Source: Streptomyces acidiscabies (GTDB lineage: Bacteria > Actinomycetota > Actinomycetes > Streptomycetales > Streptomycetaceae). From it: a stretch of 64,000 bases of DNA. The notes under the pieces were generated by a model. That model did no database searches and was not told where the DNA came from. It saw only the letters and a program-made list of their open reading frames with translations. The stretch spans positions 1,488,001 to 1,552,000 of the forward strand of contig NZ_JAGJBY010000002.1 in the NCBI RefSeq assembly GCF_020010905.1, in the 5' to 3' direction. The position numbers and the translations under genes are program-made. Of the stretch, positions 16,982 to 26,014 are shown in pieces; the stretch's first letter is position 1; the number at the start of each line of letters is the position of its first letter.

Positions 16982-18103
16982 TCAGCGGGAGGGACGGGGG
17001 GTCGCCTCGGGCCGGTGGCGTACGGCGGGGGAGGTCTCGCCGGGTGCCCCGGAGGAGGGGTGCGGACTGCGGGAGAGCGCGGCAGCCGTACGTTCCGGGC
17101 CGGTGACGCGTACGCGGTCCGGCGCGGTGGGTGGCGGCTGGCCGGTGTGGGCGGTGTGCCAGCGGGCGCGGACGGCCTCGGTGGGAGCGAGGGCCTGGTG
17201 GGCGAGGCGGATGAGACGGCCGGGGGTGTAACTCGGGTCGCCTGCCGCCGTCTTGATGCGCTGGGCGGTGCTGGAGGCCGCGCGGGTGAGGGAGGTGCGC
17301 AGGATCTGTTCGCCGAGCCAGTCGGCGTCCCCGGCGGCGGGCCCCTGGGCGACCGCGTCGAGCCGTCGGCCGAGAGCAGGGTCGGCAGCAGGACCGCGCC
17401 GTCGGGCCTCCCACAGAACCGTGATCCGGTCGACGGGCTCGCCACGGTGGACGAGGGCGCTCACACACCGGAACAGGACGCCGTGTTCGGGGACGGTGAA
17501 GTCCTCCGCCGTCAGCCACGGCACCTGCGCGAGCGCGGTGGCGTCGTCGAGAAGGACGGCGAGCAGATCACGTTCGTCCGCGACCGGGTCGTCACTGACC
17601 GGTACGGGGGTGTCGGGGACGGCGGTGGAGGGCGAGGACGGGCGGGTGCGGACGCCCCAGCGGCGGGCGGCGTCGTCCAGCGCACGGGTGAGTTCGTCCG
17701 TACGCCGCAGGACCTCACGCAGGTCCGTGAGGTGGTCGTCGAGCCGGACGGCGTGCTGGAGGACCGTGCGGTGGATCGCGCCTTCGAGGACCATCCGTCC
17801 GTAGAACGGGGCGTGTTCGGGCTGCGGGCACGCCCCCACGAGGACGTGCAGGTACGGCGCGTCCAGCCCCCGGACGTGCGTCGTGGCCTCGGCCAGGACG
17901 TCCGACAGCCACCGCACCGGAGGAAAGCCTGGCGGGGGAGGGCTGGTTCGGGCGAGCGTGCGCGCTGCGTCGAACAGCGCGGTGTGGACGGGCCGGTCGA
18001 AGTCGCCGGGGCGCAGCCAGGTGAGGTGGTCGAGCCGGCGGGGGTCGAGGAGGACCGCGCCGAGCAGCGCCTGTTCCGCGGACAGCAGGGGGCCGGTGCT
18101 CAT
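16982..18103 (-). CDS. Protein with two DnaB N-terminal-like domains
   Basis: 373 residues from ATG 18103, overlapping the coupling-protein stop by 4 bp. Residues 5-115 match the helicase-interaction domain at the N-terminus of DnaB (SAEQALLGAVLLDPRRLD, RPGDFDRPVHTALF). A second, diverged copy follows at about 150-265 (ERDLLAVLLDDATALAQ, AEDFTVPEHGVLFR). No P-loop helicase domain follows either. In DnaB this domain binds primase and loaders. A tandem pair without helicase could bind host replication proteins after DNA transfer. That role is inferred from its place beside the VirD4-like gene. Confidence 0.75.
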   Translation of the reverse strand: MSTGPLLSAEQALLGAVLLDPRRLDHLTWLRPGDFDRPVHTALFDAARTLARTSPPPPGFPPVRWLSDVLAEATTHVRGLDAPYLHVLVGACPQPEHAPFYGRMVLEGAIHRTVLQHAVRLDDHLTDLREVLRRTDELTRALDDAARRWGVRTRPSSPSTAVPDTPVPVSDDPVADERDLLAVLLDDATALAQVPWLTAEDFTVPEHGVLFRCVSALVHRGEPVDRITVLWEARRRGPAADPALGRRLDAVAQGPAAGDADWLGEQILRTSLTRAASSTAQRIKTAAGDPSYTPGRLIRLAHQALAPTEAVRARWHTAHTGQPPPTAPDRVRVTGPERTAAALSRSPHPSSGAPGETSPAVRHRPEATPRPSR

Positions 18104-19866
18104 GCCGCGAGGTCCAGGTCGGTGGTCTTGGCCAGGGCACGCTGGGTGATCGCGGCCGTCGCGGCGACGGAGGCCGGACCGATCGTTTTGGCGGCCGGTT
18201 CCTTGTACCAGGGCTTGAGGTCGAGGAGGGCGACGCGCAGGCCGGTGGCCAGCAGCAGCGCCTTGCCCTTGGGCAGAGCACGGATCGCGTCCGGCGGCAG
18301 GATGCGTTCGGTGCGCATCGATACGGTCGTGGACTTGCCGTTGTCGGAGTCGGAGACCGAGGAGGTCTGGACGTCGTGTTCGCCGATCGCGCGGGAGAGC
18401 TTGTCGGCGAAGTCGATGTCGTCGATGCCCGAGCCGACGAGCTTGATCGTGGCGGCGGACCACAGGGCGTCCATGCCGGTCTCGCCCCACACGCGCTGGC
18501 CCTGCCGGTAGGACTGCAGGATCGTGATCGGGATGACCCCCCGGCTGCCCAGGTGGGAGTAGAGGTCGGGGAGATCGCTGATCTTGCACACGTTGGCGGC
18601 CTCGTCCAGGACGCAGAGGGCGGGTGGGTCGAGGCGTCCCCCGGAGCGTTCGGCGACCGCGACGGCGGCGCGCATCACGGCGTCGGCGGCTGCGGCGATG
18701 ATCGCCGAGGCGGAGCCGCCGCCGTCCTTCGACAGCAGATACAGCGTGTCGCGGGATGATGCGAACGCCGACGGCCGGAATTCCGGGAGCGTCGTGGACG
18801 GGGTGACCCAGGCGGCGATCTCCGGGTCCAGGAGACACGACGCGTACTGCCGCGCCGTCTCGAAGATCCCGTCGCGGGTTTCGACGGCGCCGGTGACGGT
18901 GCCCTGGAGCTGGGCGGCAACCGCTTGGTGGCCGGCGTCGGTGAGGAGGTCGACGGGGGTGCGGTCGGCGGGTGAGGCGAGCCAGCCCAGGACGTCGGTG
19001 ACGGGACGGCGGTGGCCGGCGGCGGCGAGGAAGAGCGCGCCGAGGGTGTTGGAGGCGGCCGTGGACCAGAAGTCGCTGCCGTTGGACTCGTCCACGGAAG
19101 CGGCAACGAAGTGCCCGGCGAGCCGTTTCGCCCCGGCGAGGTCACGGGCGTCGGCGAGGATGTCCCACCACATCTCGCGAGGGTGGTGGGCGATCTGCTG
19201 GGGGTCCAGCGTCCACACCGTCCCCACCTGCGCGCGGGCGTCGACCGTGGCGGTGAAGGCGTCGTTGGCGGCCTTGTTGGAGGTGAGCAGGACCGGGCCG
19301 GGGGCGGCGAGGATCGCGGGGATCGCCAGTCCGCTGGTCTTCCCGCTTCGCGGCGCCATGACCGCGACGATCACGTCCTCCCAGCTCGCACGGACCTCGG
19401 CCCGGCCCAGCGTGCCGACCATGATTCCCCGGTCGGCCGGCGCGATCTCCTTCGGCGAGAGTTTCGCGAGGGACGGGCGCAGGGACTTCGCCTTGGCGGT
19501 GCTCTCCTTCGCCAGCAGCGGACGCAGTTCCGCCCGCCCGGCCAGTCCCCGGCGCCGTCCCGCCTGGTGACGGAGAAAGAGGAGCCCGGCCGTTGAGAGA
19601 AGCGCGGTGGTGAGGACGCCGGGGATGATGCGGGCGCCGACGAGCAGAGCGGCGGGCGAGAGGCCCGGCCACAGCTCGGCGGGATGGAGCGCGGCCTGAA
19701 CGGGGGAGAAACGGCTCCAACTACCGGCTCCGGTGAGGGCGTTGGCGAGGTTGCCGGTCAGGTAGGCGGCTGCGCCGAAGAGGAGGACGGCGCCGAGCGC
19801 GGCGAACAGCGCGTAGAGGAGGGCGTCCGTGCCGGTGGTGGAGGACGGCTGACGGGTGGCGGGCAC
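18100..19866 (-). CDS. VirD4/TraG-type coupling protein ATPase
   Basis: 588 residues. Two N-terminal membrane segments (about 15-36 and 76-98) precede the ATPase core with Walker A APRSGKTS (171-178) and Walker B ALCVLDEAAN. The later segment GVIPITILQSYRQGQRVWGETG is typical of the TraM-recognition region of conjugative coupling proteins. It would carry DNA-protein substrates to the type IV channel at the membrane. GTG 19866 has GGAG 5 bases upstream. It is followed without a gap by the DnaB-domain gene. No relaxase is seen nearby, so its substrate is unclear. Confidence 0.88.
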   Translation of the reverse strand: MPATRQPSSTTGTDALLYALFAALGAVLLFGAAAYLTGNLANALTGAGSWSRFSPVQAALHPAELWPGLSPAALLVGARIIPGVLTTALLSTAGLLFLRHQAGRRRGLAGRAELRPLLAKESTAKAKSLRPSLAKLSPKEIAPADRGIMVGTLGRAEVRASWEDVIVAVMAPRSGKTSGLAIPAILAAPGPVLLTSNKAANDAFTATVDARAQVGTVWTLDPQQIAHHPREMWWDILADARDLAGAKRLAGHFVAASVDESNGSDFWSTAASNTLGALFLAAAGHRRPVTDVLGWLASPADRTPVDLLTDAGHQAVAAQLQGTVTGAVETRDGIFETARQYASCLLDPEIAAWVTPSTTLPEFRPSAFASSRDTLYLLSKDGGGSASAIIAAAADAVMRAAVAVAERSGGRLDPPALCVLDEAANVCKISDLPDLYSHLGSRGVIPITILQSYRQGQRVWGETGMDALWSAATIKLVGSGIDDIDFADKLSRAIGEHDVQTSSVSDSDNGKSTTVSMRTERILPPDAIRALPKGKALLLATGLRVALLDLKPWYKEPAAKTIGPASVAATAAITQRALAKTTDLDLAA

Positions 19867-20050
19867 ACAGGCTCCGGGGCGGTGGTGCTGGTGAGGGGCG
19901 GAGGCGGGCGGGCGAGGGGGAATCTGCGCATCAGGGGGCTCCTGTGGAAGGGGTGAGGGACGAGCAGCGGAAACAGGAGGGCGTCGGGACCGTCGTCCTC
20001 CTGACCGGGAGGCCGTTCAGCCGGATCGCGGCGTCGATACGGGCGCGGCA

Positions 20051-21286
20051 TCAGGCAGTTACGGAGGCACGGACGTCCAGGACGATGGCCTCCTCGGCGT
20101 CCCGGCGAGCGGCTTCTGCCTCGGCGAGGGTGGGGGCGGAGGTGATCAGGTAGCCGATCCGCGCCGCGCTGAGGTCCCCCTCGGGCGGCAGGAGAACCGA
20201 CTCCCCCGGCTCCCGCAGCCACCCGGCCTCCCGCACCTGCGACCCGTCAACGGGGAAGCGTCGTTCGGTGAGGATCCCGGAAGCGGGCGGGTAGACGATC
20301 CGGACGGCGGCACTCGCGCGGTGAACGGCCGTGAGATCCGGGGTCCGGTCGGCCGCGATCGACGTAGCGACAGCCGGCAGGTCGAGGCCGGTGGCCAGAC
20401 CGACGAGCTTGCCGATCCAGTCCCCGCCGATCCGGGCGTTGACCTCGATGATCCGCGGCCCTGAGGAGGTGAGCCGCATCTCCACGTGCTGCACCCCGTC
20501 CGTGACCCCGAGAGCCCGCAACGCCCCACGGGCGACGGGGGCCACGACCGGCAGGAGCGGGTCGTCGGCGGTGACGGTGTGCCCGACCTCCTCGAAGAAC
20601 GGCGCGAACCCGATCTCCTTGCGCGTCACGGCGACCACGACCGTCTCCCCGGCCAGCGTCACGCACTCCACGGAGACCTCCGGCCCGTCGAGGTACTCCT
20701 CGACCAGCACCCCGCTTCCCTCTGGCCCCTGCTCACCGGCCCCGGCCGCCGCGAACTCCCACCCGGACGCGAAGCCTTCCGGGGTGTCGACACGGACGAC
20801 ACCGATGCTCGCGGCATGGCTGGCGGGCTTGAGGACGACCGGGTAACCGATCCGGGCCGCGGCCAGCACCGCCTCCTCCCGCGAGGACACCCGCACCGAA
20901 CGCGCCGAGGGAACCCCCGCCTCGGCGAGGAGACGCCGGGTCGTTCCCTTGTCCCGGCACGCACGAACCGCCGCCACGCTGTTCCCGCGCAGACCGAGAC
21001 GCTCGGTGAGGACAGCCGTCGGCAGGAGCGCGTACTCGTCCCACGTGAGGACCCCGGCGATCTCGTGCCGCGCCGCCAGGGCCAGGCCGGCGGCGAGCAC
21101 CGAGGCGGTGTCGCGGGTGTCGGCGACCTCGTGGTCCAGGACAAGCTCGGCGACACGCCCAGCCGGAGCGGCGGTGTCGATGAGGACCAGGCGGTGCTCG
21201 GACGAGGCGCCCTCGACGCAGTACCCCCGGTACACCGGGTCGGTACCGCCGACGACGATCACGACAGGCTCAGACACAACAGACAT
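20051..21286 (-). CDS. ATP-grasp ligase
   Basis: 411 residues from ATG 21286; an N-terminal extension to 21451 would be out-of-family. The order is N-terminal Rossmann-like lobe (VIVVGGTDPVYRGY), central ATP-grasp lobe (GYPVVLKPASHAASIGVV, with VLVEEYLDG), and Mg-binding HVEMRLTSSGPRIIEVNARIGGD with the characteristic E-x-N. Such enzymes form peptide bonds through acyl phosphates; close types are amino-acid ligases such as BacD and carnosine-synthase-like proteins. It lies downstream of an MFS exporter with a 40-bp gap, an arrangement also seen for bacilysin (bacD/bacE). Product and substrates are unknown. Confidence 0.85.
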   Translation of the reverse strand: MSVVSEPVVIVVGGTDPVYRGYCVEGASSEHRLVLIDTAAPAGRVAELVLDHEVADTRDTASVLAAGLALAARHEIAGVLTWDEYALLPTAVLTERLGLRGNSVAAVRACRDKGTTRRLLAEAGVPSARSVRVSSREEAVLAAARIGYPVVLKPASHAASIGVVRVDTPEGFASGWEFAAAGAGEQGPEGSGVLVEEYLDGPEVSVECVTLAGETVVVAVTRKEIGFAPFFEEVGHTVTADDPLLPVVAPVARGALRALGVTDGVQHVEMRLTSSGPRIIEVNARIGGDWIGKLVGLATGLDLPAVATSIAADRTPDLTAVHRASAAVRIVYPPASGILTERRFPVDGSQVREAGWLREPGESVLLPPEGDLSAARIGYLITSAPTLAEAEAARRDAEEAIVLDVRASVTA

Positions 21287-21326
21287 GCGAGGAACTCCAG
21301 AAAAGAAAGAGGAAGGGAAAGGAAGT

Positions 21327-22532
21327 TCAGGCACCAGAGGGGACGAGGGCGCGGCGGAGACGGCCGAATGCCCCGGCCAGAGCCAGCCCCTGCACGAGGG
21401 CGCAGACACCGACGACGGCACCGAGACGGTGGGCCGGTACGGCGCCGACAAGGACTCCGCAGAACGGGAGCGGCACGGTGACCAGGAGGATCGACGCGGA
21501 GAGCGTCGAGGCGAACCCGTCCACGGGGATGAGGGAGGCGCGCAGAGTCCGCAGGACCACCGTCAACGCGCCCTCCGCCGTCATGAGCACCGCGACCGCG
21601 ACGGCGTAGACCACGAAACTCGACGACGCGGCGGCCCCAAGGCACCCGGCGGAGCACACGGCCGCCGACACCACCCCGACCGGCCAGACCCCCCACCGGC
21701 TCACAGCCCGCTGCGCACCCCATACCGCGCCGAGCGAGGCGACGGCCGCACCACTCCACACCGCACCCACCTGCGCCGCCGACTCCCCGAAACCCACCAC
21801 GACGGTCACGGGAGCGGCGGCCTGGACGACACCGGTTGCGAAGTTCGACACGGCCAGACCACCCGTCAGCCACAGCAGAGCGGGAGCCGACCGCAGCACC
21901 CGCCACCCTGACCGCACACCACTCTTACCGGACACGGAAGTTGAGACGGCCGGGGCCGGTACGACCGGGGTGACGGCAGCGGCGAGTACTGCCAGAGCGG
22001 CGAAACCGCCGAGCAGCAACACGGGCCCCGCGACCAGGGCGAGCGCGCCGAGCACCGGCCCGGCCAGCGCCGCCCCCTGATCGATCCCGGTGAGCACCGC
22101 CTGCACCCGATGCGCCGCCCCTTCCTCACGGCGGGCAGCCTCGGACCCCAGGGTCTCGCAGGCCACATACCCGAACTCCGAGAGCAGACCCGACACCACC
22201 CCGAACACCGACACCGCCACGAACCGGCCCTCGGAACCACCGACCACGGACAGCACCCCCGCCACCGTGACGGCGACGGCGGCGCGTACGGCGTTGGCCA
22301 GACGGAAGACCCGATGCGCCCCGAACCGGTCGGCACATGCCCCGGCGAGACCGAACGCCACCAGACGCGGCGCCCACTCGGCCGCGAACGCCATCCCGGT
22401 CAGCCCGGCCGACCCGGTGGCCAGCAGAACCAGAAGGGGAACCGCGTAGGAGGCGACCGCACTCGCGAGCGCGTCCGCCGCCCGCATCACATACAAGCGC
22501 TCCCACCGAACACCGGAACGCAGACGGATCAT
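21327..22532 (-). CDS. MFS transporter
   Basis: 401 residues with about 12 membrane helices and the family's GACADRFGAHRVFR loop between helices 2 and 3. It begins with ATG 22532, overlapping the upstream gene's stop by 4 bp, and precedes the ATP-grasp gene. The pairing suggests export of the ligase product or self-protection. The annotation as an exporter rather than importer is inferred from context. Confidence 0.88.
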   Translation of the reverse strand: MIRLRSGVRWERLYVMRAADALASAVASYAVPLLVLLATGSAGLTGMAFAAEWAPRLVAFGLAGACADRFGAHRVFRLANAVRAAVAVTVAGVLSVVGGSEGRFVAVSVFGVVSGLLSEFGYVACETLGSEAARREEGAAHRVQAVLTGIDQGAALAGPVLGALALVAGPVLLLGGFAALAVLAAAVTPVVPAPAVSTSVSGKSGVRSGWRVLRSAPALLWLTGGLAVSNFATGVVQAAAPVTVVVGFGESAAQVGAVWSGAAVASLGAVWGAQRAVSRWGVWPVGVVSAAVCSAGCLGAAASSSFVVYAVAVAVLMTAEGALTVVLRTLRASLIPVDGFASTLSASILLVTVPLPFCGVLVGAVPAHRLGAVVGVCALVQGLALAGAFGRLRRALVPSGA

Positions 22533-23197
22533 CGGCCCCGCCCCGCCGGAGACGTCCGTACGCCGGAGGCCGGACCCACCTCAACCGAAGGAGCGGGAGG
22601 AAGAGCGGAACGCACCGCCGCAGGAGACGACGTCCGGGCCGCCGACGACACCGCCCCCTCCACCGGAGCAACCTTCGCGACGTCGACGACAACCCACTCC
22701 AGATCGCCGTTGACCGAGTAGAGCAGATCCGAAGCAGCACCCAACCGGTCCGACAGCTCGTAAGCATCCGGATCGAGATCCGTGACCTGCTCACCCGCCG
22801 CCTCCTGAAGCCGGATCAGCACCCCTTGCTCCCGGTCGAGCAACTCCACCAGCACACCGGAGAGTTCGGCCCCGCTCTGCGCCCCGCGCAGCCGGTCCGC
22901 GAGATGAAGGAGACGCTTCCCGAGACCGAACTGCCCCTCTACAGAAGGCGCGTCGGGACTCAACGACGCGGGTGCGACAACCTCGTACCGAGCCGCTGAG
23001 AGCATCCGCACCGCGCTGCCCGCCACTTCGGTTTGCGTCTCGCGCGGCATGGTGGTCGGCAGCCGGAACCGGATCCCGTGCCAGTCCGCATGCCGGGTGA
23101 AACCGGCGTGCTTGAGCAACTCGTGGGCGAGCTGGTCCCCGCCGGTGGCGACGACCGCCCCCGACGGCTGCTCGGTGATCGTGACGGTGACAGGCAC
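22529..23197 (-). CDS. Hypothetical protein heading the ATP-grasp operon
   Basis: 222 residues from the GTG at 23197, which has GGAG 8 bases upstream. The N-terminal 75 residues form an alpha/beta unit with HELLKHAGFTRHADWHGIRFRLP. A helical middle (LGKRLLHLADRLRGAQSGAELSGVLVELLDR) and a Pro/Ala-rich tail follow. It overlaps the MFS gene by 4 bp, so the three genes (this, MFS, ATP-grasp) form one operon. No enzymatic motif is recognised; a regulator or tailoring factor is possible. Confidence 0.6.
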   Translation of the reverse strand: MPVTVTITEQPSGAVVATGGDQLAHELLKHAGFTRHADWHGIRFRLPTTMPRETQTEVAGSAVRMLSAARYEVVAPASLSPDAPSVEGQFGLGKRLLHLADRLRGAQSGAELSGVLVELLDREQGVLIRLQEAAGEQVTDLDPDAYELSDRLGAASDLLYSVNGDLEWVVVDVAKVAPVEGAVSSAARTSSPAAVRSALPPAPSVEVGPASGVRTSPAGRGR

Positions 23198-23610
23198 AGC
23201 AGACACTCCAGCCGCGCAGCCGACGACAGGCCGGACGCGGTGCCCGGAGCTGCGCTGACGCAGAGGATCCGGGCGAACCGGAACTTGGACCGGCTGAAGA
23301 AGAGTGCTAGAGAGCCATGAAGCCCCGTTGGGCAAGGGTATTTTCGGTCTGTCTTCCGGTCCATGGAATTCACTTGGAGGTTTCCCTGATCCCCTGTTCT
23401 GAGTTTTGCCAGGGAGTAGTCCACTAGGTGCGAAGCGTGGCTGGAAATGGCCGATTTTCGTGCCTGTCTCGGGGCTCGAAGCGGAACCCTCCCGGTTGTC
23501 CTGGCCTGAGATCTGGCCGATGGGGTGTAGGTAAAGAAACTCCCGCCCTTTCCCCATCTCCATGCAAGACTTGGGTCAAGCGCTCACGGGGGGCGCCTTT
23601 TGGGGGACTT
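23198..23610. promoter_or_regulatory. Divergent intergenic region
   Basis: About 410 bp between the divergent ATP-grasp operon and the amidase gene. Both promoters must lie here, but I cannot assign boxes with confidence. Less GC-rich segments occur near 23330-23420. No gene, RNA or terminator is seen. Confidence 0.4.
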
Positions 23611-24906
23611 GTGATTCGAACGCGTTCGTTGCGCACACTCGTTGTATCCGGCCTCACCGCGACCGTACTGACCAGCGGATCCGCAGTTGCCGTGCAGCCT
23701 TCGACATCTGCGGCCAGCGGCACTGCGGCCGTGATGACCGAGGGGACCACCGAACTCTTCGGCGCCCTCGCCGAGGCGGTCATCGAACGGCGGACCGCTG
23801 CCCTGCTGGACACGCCGGCGCCCGCCGCGCTCACCGCCAAGCTGGCCACCAGCACGCGCGGCCCGGTGCATCTCAGCTCCGCCACTGTCGCGGAAGAGGA
23901 CGCCGTCGTCGGGGAACTGGCCGACCTCAAGAAGGAGTTGGCCGAGATCCCGGAGGCGTACACCGCCGCCGAGACGGCAACCACGGTCGACTCGGTCAAG
24001 GTCGACGGCACTACCGCCACGGTCGTGGTGACGGAGGACACCGCCCTCACCTACAAGCAGATCCACGGCGACGAACCGCCCACCACCGAGTTCCAGGCCG
24101 AGCACCGCTTCGTCTACTCCCTCGGCGCGGACGGAACGTGGGCACTCACGGCCTCCGAACCGGTCAACACGAGCGGACCCGCCCCCATCAACCAGGTGGC
24201 AGTGTCGCCCGCCGACCTGACCGTGCCGGAACCGGCCGAGGAAGCGAACGTCGAGGACGGCACCGAGGACCCGGACGACGGCCCGGCCCTCCCGCCCGGC
24301 ACCGGCGACAAGCCCGGCGACACCGCCGAGGACCCGGCACCGCTCGTCGGCCCGCTCTCCTCGGACACACGGCGAGTGTCCGTGAAGAACCTCGGCGAGG
24401 AGCCGCAGAAGAGCGCCGACGGCGTCGCCCTGGCCGCGAGCTACAACTACTCCGCCATGGCCAAGTACGCCGAGAAGTACTGGAAGAACTACAACTCCGC
24501 CTACCGCAAGTTCGACGGCAAGGGCGGCGACTGCACCAACTTCATCAGCCAGTCGCTGCGCGCCGGCGGGTGGAAGAACAAGAGCGGCTGGTACCGCAAC
24601 GCCAACTACTGGTGGTACAACTCCAGCAACCAGACGTACTCCTGGACCGGCGTCGACCACTGGGCGACCTTCGCCAAGAAGAGCGGCCGGACCTCGATCC
24701 TCGGCAACGTCTACAACATGGGCATCGGAGACATCCTCCAGATGGACTTCAACCGCGCGGGCGGCAAGGACCACTCGATGATCGCCACCCATCTGGCCAA
24801 CGGCCAGCCATACCTGACGTACCACAGCAACAACACCTACCGCCGCTCGATGGCCAGCATCGTCAAGGCGTACCCCAACGCCACGTACTACGCGCACAGG
24901 ACGTGA
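23611..24906 (+). CDS. Secreted amidase-domain protein
   Basis: 431 residues from GTG 23611 with TGGGGGAC upstream. A signal peptide (IRTRSLRTLVVSGLTATVLTSGSAVA) precedes a helical/strand region (40-200) and an acidic Pro/Gly linker (about 205-255). The C-terminal amidase-6 domain contains YNYSAMAKYAEKYW, GGDCTNFISQ with the probable catalytic Cys, and DHSMIATH with the His. The family is thought to cleave amide bonds in cell-wall or related substrates. Divergent from the ATP-grasp operon and followed 1 bp later by a lipoprotein. It may help the secretion machinery pass the wall, but that is inference. Confidence 0.85.
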   Translation: MIRTRSLRTLVVSGLTATVLTSGSAVAVQPSTSAASGTAAVMTEGTTELFGALAEAVIERRTAALLDTPAPAALTAKLATSTRGPVHLSSATVAEEDAVVGELADLKKELAEIPEAYTAAETATTVDSVKVDGTTATVVVTEDTALTYKQIHGDEPPTTEFQAEHRFVYSLGADGTWALTASEPVNTSGPAPINQVAVSPADLTVPEPAEEANVEDGTEDPDDGPALPPGTGDKPGDTAEDPAPLVGPLSSDTRRVSVKNLGEEPQKSADGVALAASYNYSAMAKYAEKYWKNYNSAYRKFDGKGGDCTNFISQSLRAGGWKNKSGWYRNANYWWYNSSNQTYSWTGVDHWATFAKKSGRTSILGNVYNMGIGDILQMDFNRAGGKDHSMIATHLANGQPYLTYHSNNTYRRSMASIVKAYPNATYYAHRT

Positions 24907-24907
24907 T

Positions 24908-25369
24908 GTGAAGTCTCCCCACACTCCCCGCTCCCACCGGACATCCCGTGCTCTCGCTGTTCTCGCGCTGTTCTTGGGGGCGGCCGTCGCTGTCACCGGC
25001 TGCTCCTCCGATGACAGCGACGGACCGGACACCGACGCCCTGGACACCTTCCTGACCAGCTACGTCGATGACCTGAACACCCAGGACACCGAAGGGCTCG
25101 CGAAGCTGCTCGGATCGCCGAACGGGGAGAAGGACGCACCTGCGCGGCTCGCGGAGTACGGAGGCCAGGACTGGAAGGTGACCTGGAGCCACCGCAGCGA
25201 GATGGAGGGCGTCTACAAGGTCCGTATCAAGGGCACCGCCCGCAAGGACCAGAAGCCCGTCGACGTCAGCGAAGTCCTCGTCTGGGAGCGCGACCACTGG
25301 AACATGGCTCCGCTGGGCGACGGTTCGACGCCCCCGGGGTCCTCCAGCACGGAACGCCCCGCTTCTTGA
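24908..25369 (+). CDS. Small lipoprotein
   Basis: 153 residues; GTG 24908 follows the amidase stop with a 1-bp gap, so the two are coupled. A basic N-terminus and hydrophobic run end in the lipobox AVTGC, followed by an acidic linker (SSDDSDGPDTD). The mature domain (LDTFLTSYVDDLNTQDTEGLAKLLG..., WKVTWSHRSEMEGVYKVRI) has an NTF2-like outline. The function is unknown; it may accompany the amidase at the cell surface. Confidence 0.75.
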   Translation: MKSPHTPRSHRTSRALAVLALFLGAAVAVTGCSSDDSDGPDTDALDTFLTSYVDDLNTQDTEGLAKLLGSPNGEKDAPARLAEYGGQDWKVTWSHRSEMEGVYKVRIKGTARKDQKPVDVSEVLVWERDHWNMAPLGDGSTPPGSSSTERPAS

Positions 25370-25410
25370 TGCGCTAGAGGTACGGCTGCCGGGGAGACAC
25401 CCGACCACGT

Positions 25411-25446
25411 GACGAAGTCCCTGACCCGCAGGCCAGGGACTTCGTC
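25411..25446 (+). terminator. Hairpin terminator after the amidase/lipoprotein pair
   Basis: GACGAAGTCCCTG (25411-25423) and its exact complement CAGGGACTTCGTC (25434-25446) enclose a 10-base loop. It lies between convergent genes and can serve both. Confidence 0.85.
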
Positions 25447-25492
25447 GTGCGCGGGTGAGGCCGGTGAACCCTTTCTGCCGGAGTAGGCAGGT

Positions 25493-25990
25493 TCAGACGA
25501 ACGGGTTCTCTGTGAGCCGGTCGTCGGAGGTGGCAGCTCGCAGGAGTTCGGGAAGATCTCCGGGGTCGGTGTTGCGATGGTCGAGCCACCATCCCGCACG
25601 GGTGACCAGACGGGCGTCGTCCTCCAACAACTCCCATTCCTCTTCGGTGAGTCCGCCTTCGACGACGAGGGTGGTGTAGGCGGCGGTGAGGAGTTGGTGG
25701 CGGCAGCGGACGGCCCAGGGGACGGCGCGTTCGGTGCCGTCGAGTGGGGGCATGTGGTGGTGTTCGGCCCAGGTGTCGGCTTCGGCCTGTTCGGTGGCGC
25801 GTTGTTCGGCGAGCCAGGCGTCCTTCGAGGCGGTGTCGGTGGTGCGTGTGGCGTGCCAGCAGTCGGTGCAGGGGCTGCGGGTGAGCCAGTCGGCGAAGCC
25901 GGCGCGGCGGTCGGCTGGGCGGTCGGAGAGGTCGCGGTCCGTGGTGTGTCCGCAGGAGTGGGTGATGGTCCAGGTGGTGGGTACGGTCAC
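25493..25990 (-). CDS. Hypothetical protein with a zinc-ribbon-like start
   Basis: 165 residues from GTG 25990. The N-terminus has CGH (13-15) and CTDCWH (41-46), a spacing that could bind zinc. The rest is helical and acidic (GGLTEEEWELLEDDARLV). Last gene of the secretion operon's middle section. The role is not known. Confidence 0.6.
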   Translation of the reverse strand: MTVPTTWTITHSCGHTTDRDLSDRPADRRAGFADWLTRSPCTDCWHATRTTDTASKDAWLAEQRATEQAEADTWAEHHHMPPLDGTERAVPWAVRCRHQLLTAAYTTLVVEGGLTEEEWELLEDDARLVTRAGWWLDHRNTDPGDLPELLRAATSDDRLTENPFV

Positions 25991-26014
25991 GGGTGATTCC
26001 AGACGGACGGTGGG

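Noticed and set aside
15690..17519. 609-residue minus-strand frame across the hypothetical genes
   Set aside because: Pro/Arg/Ser-rich translation in the wrong phase relative to helical, coupled coding sequences.
19758..19931. Small Pro-rich open frame starting at ATG 19931 with AGGAG upstream
   Set aside because: It overlaps the coupling-protein start, which has its own GGAG, and its Pro/Ser translation looks like a shadow frame; a short leader peptide cannot be fully excluded.
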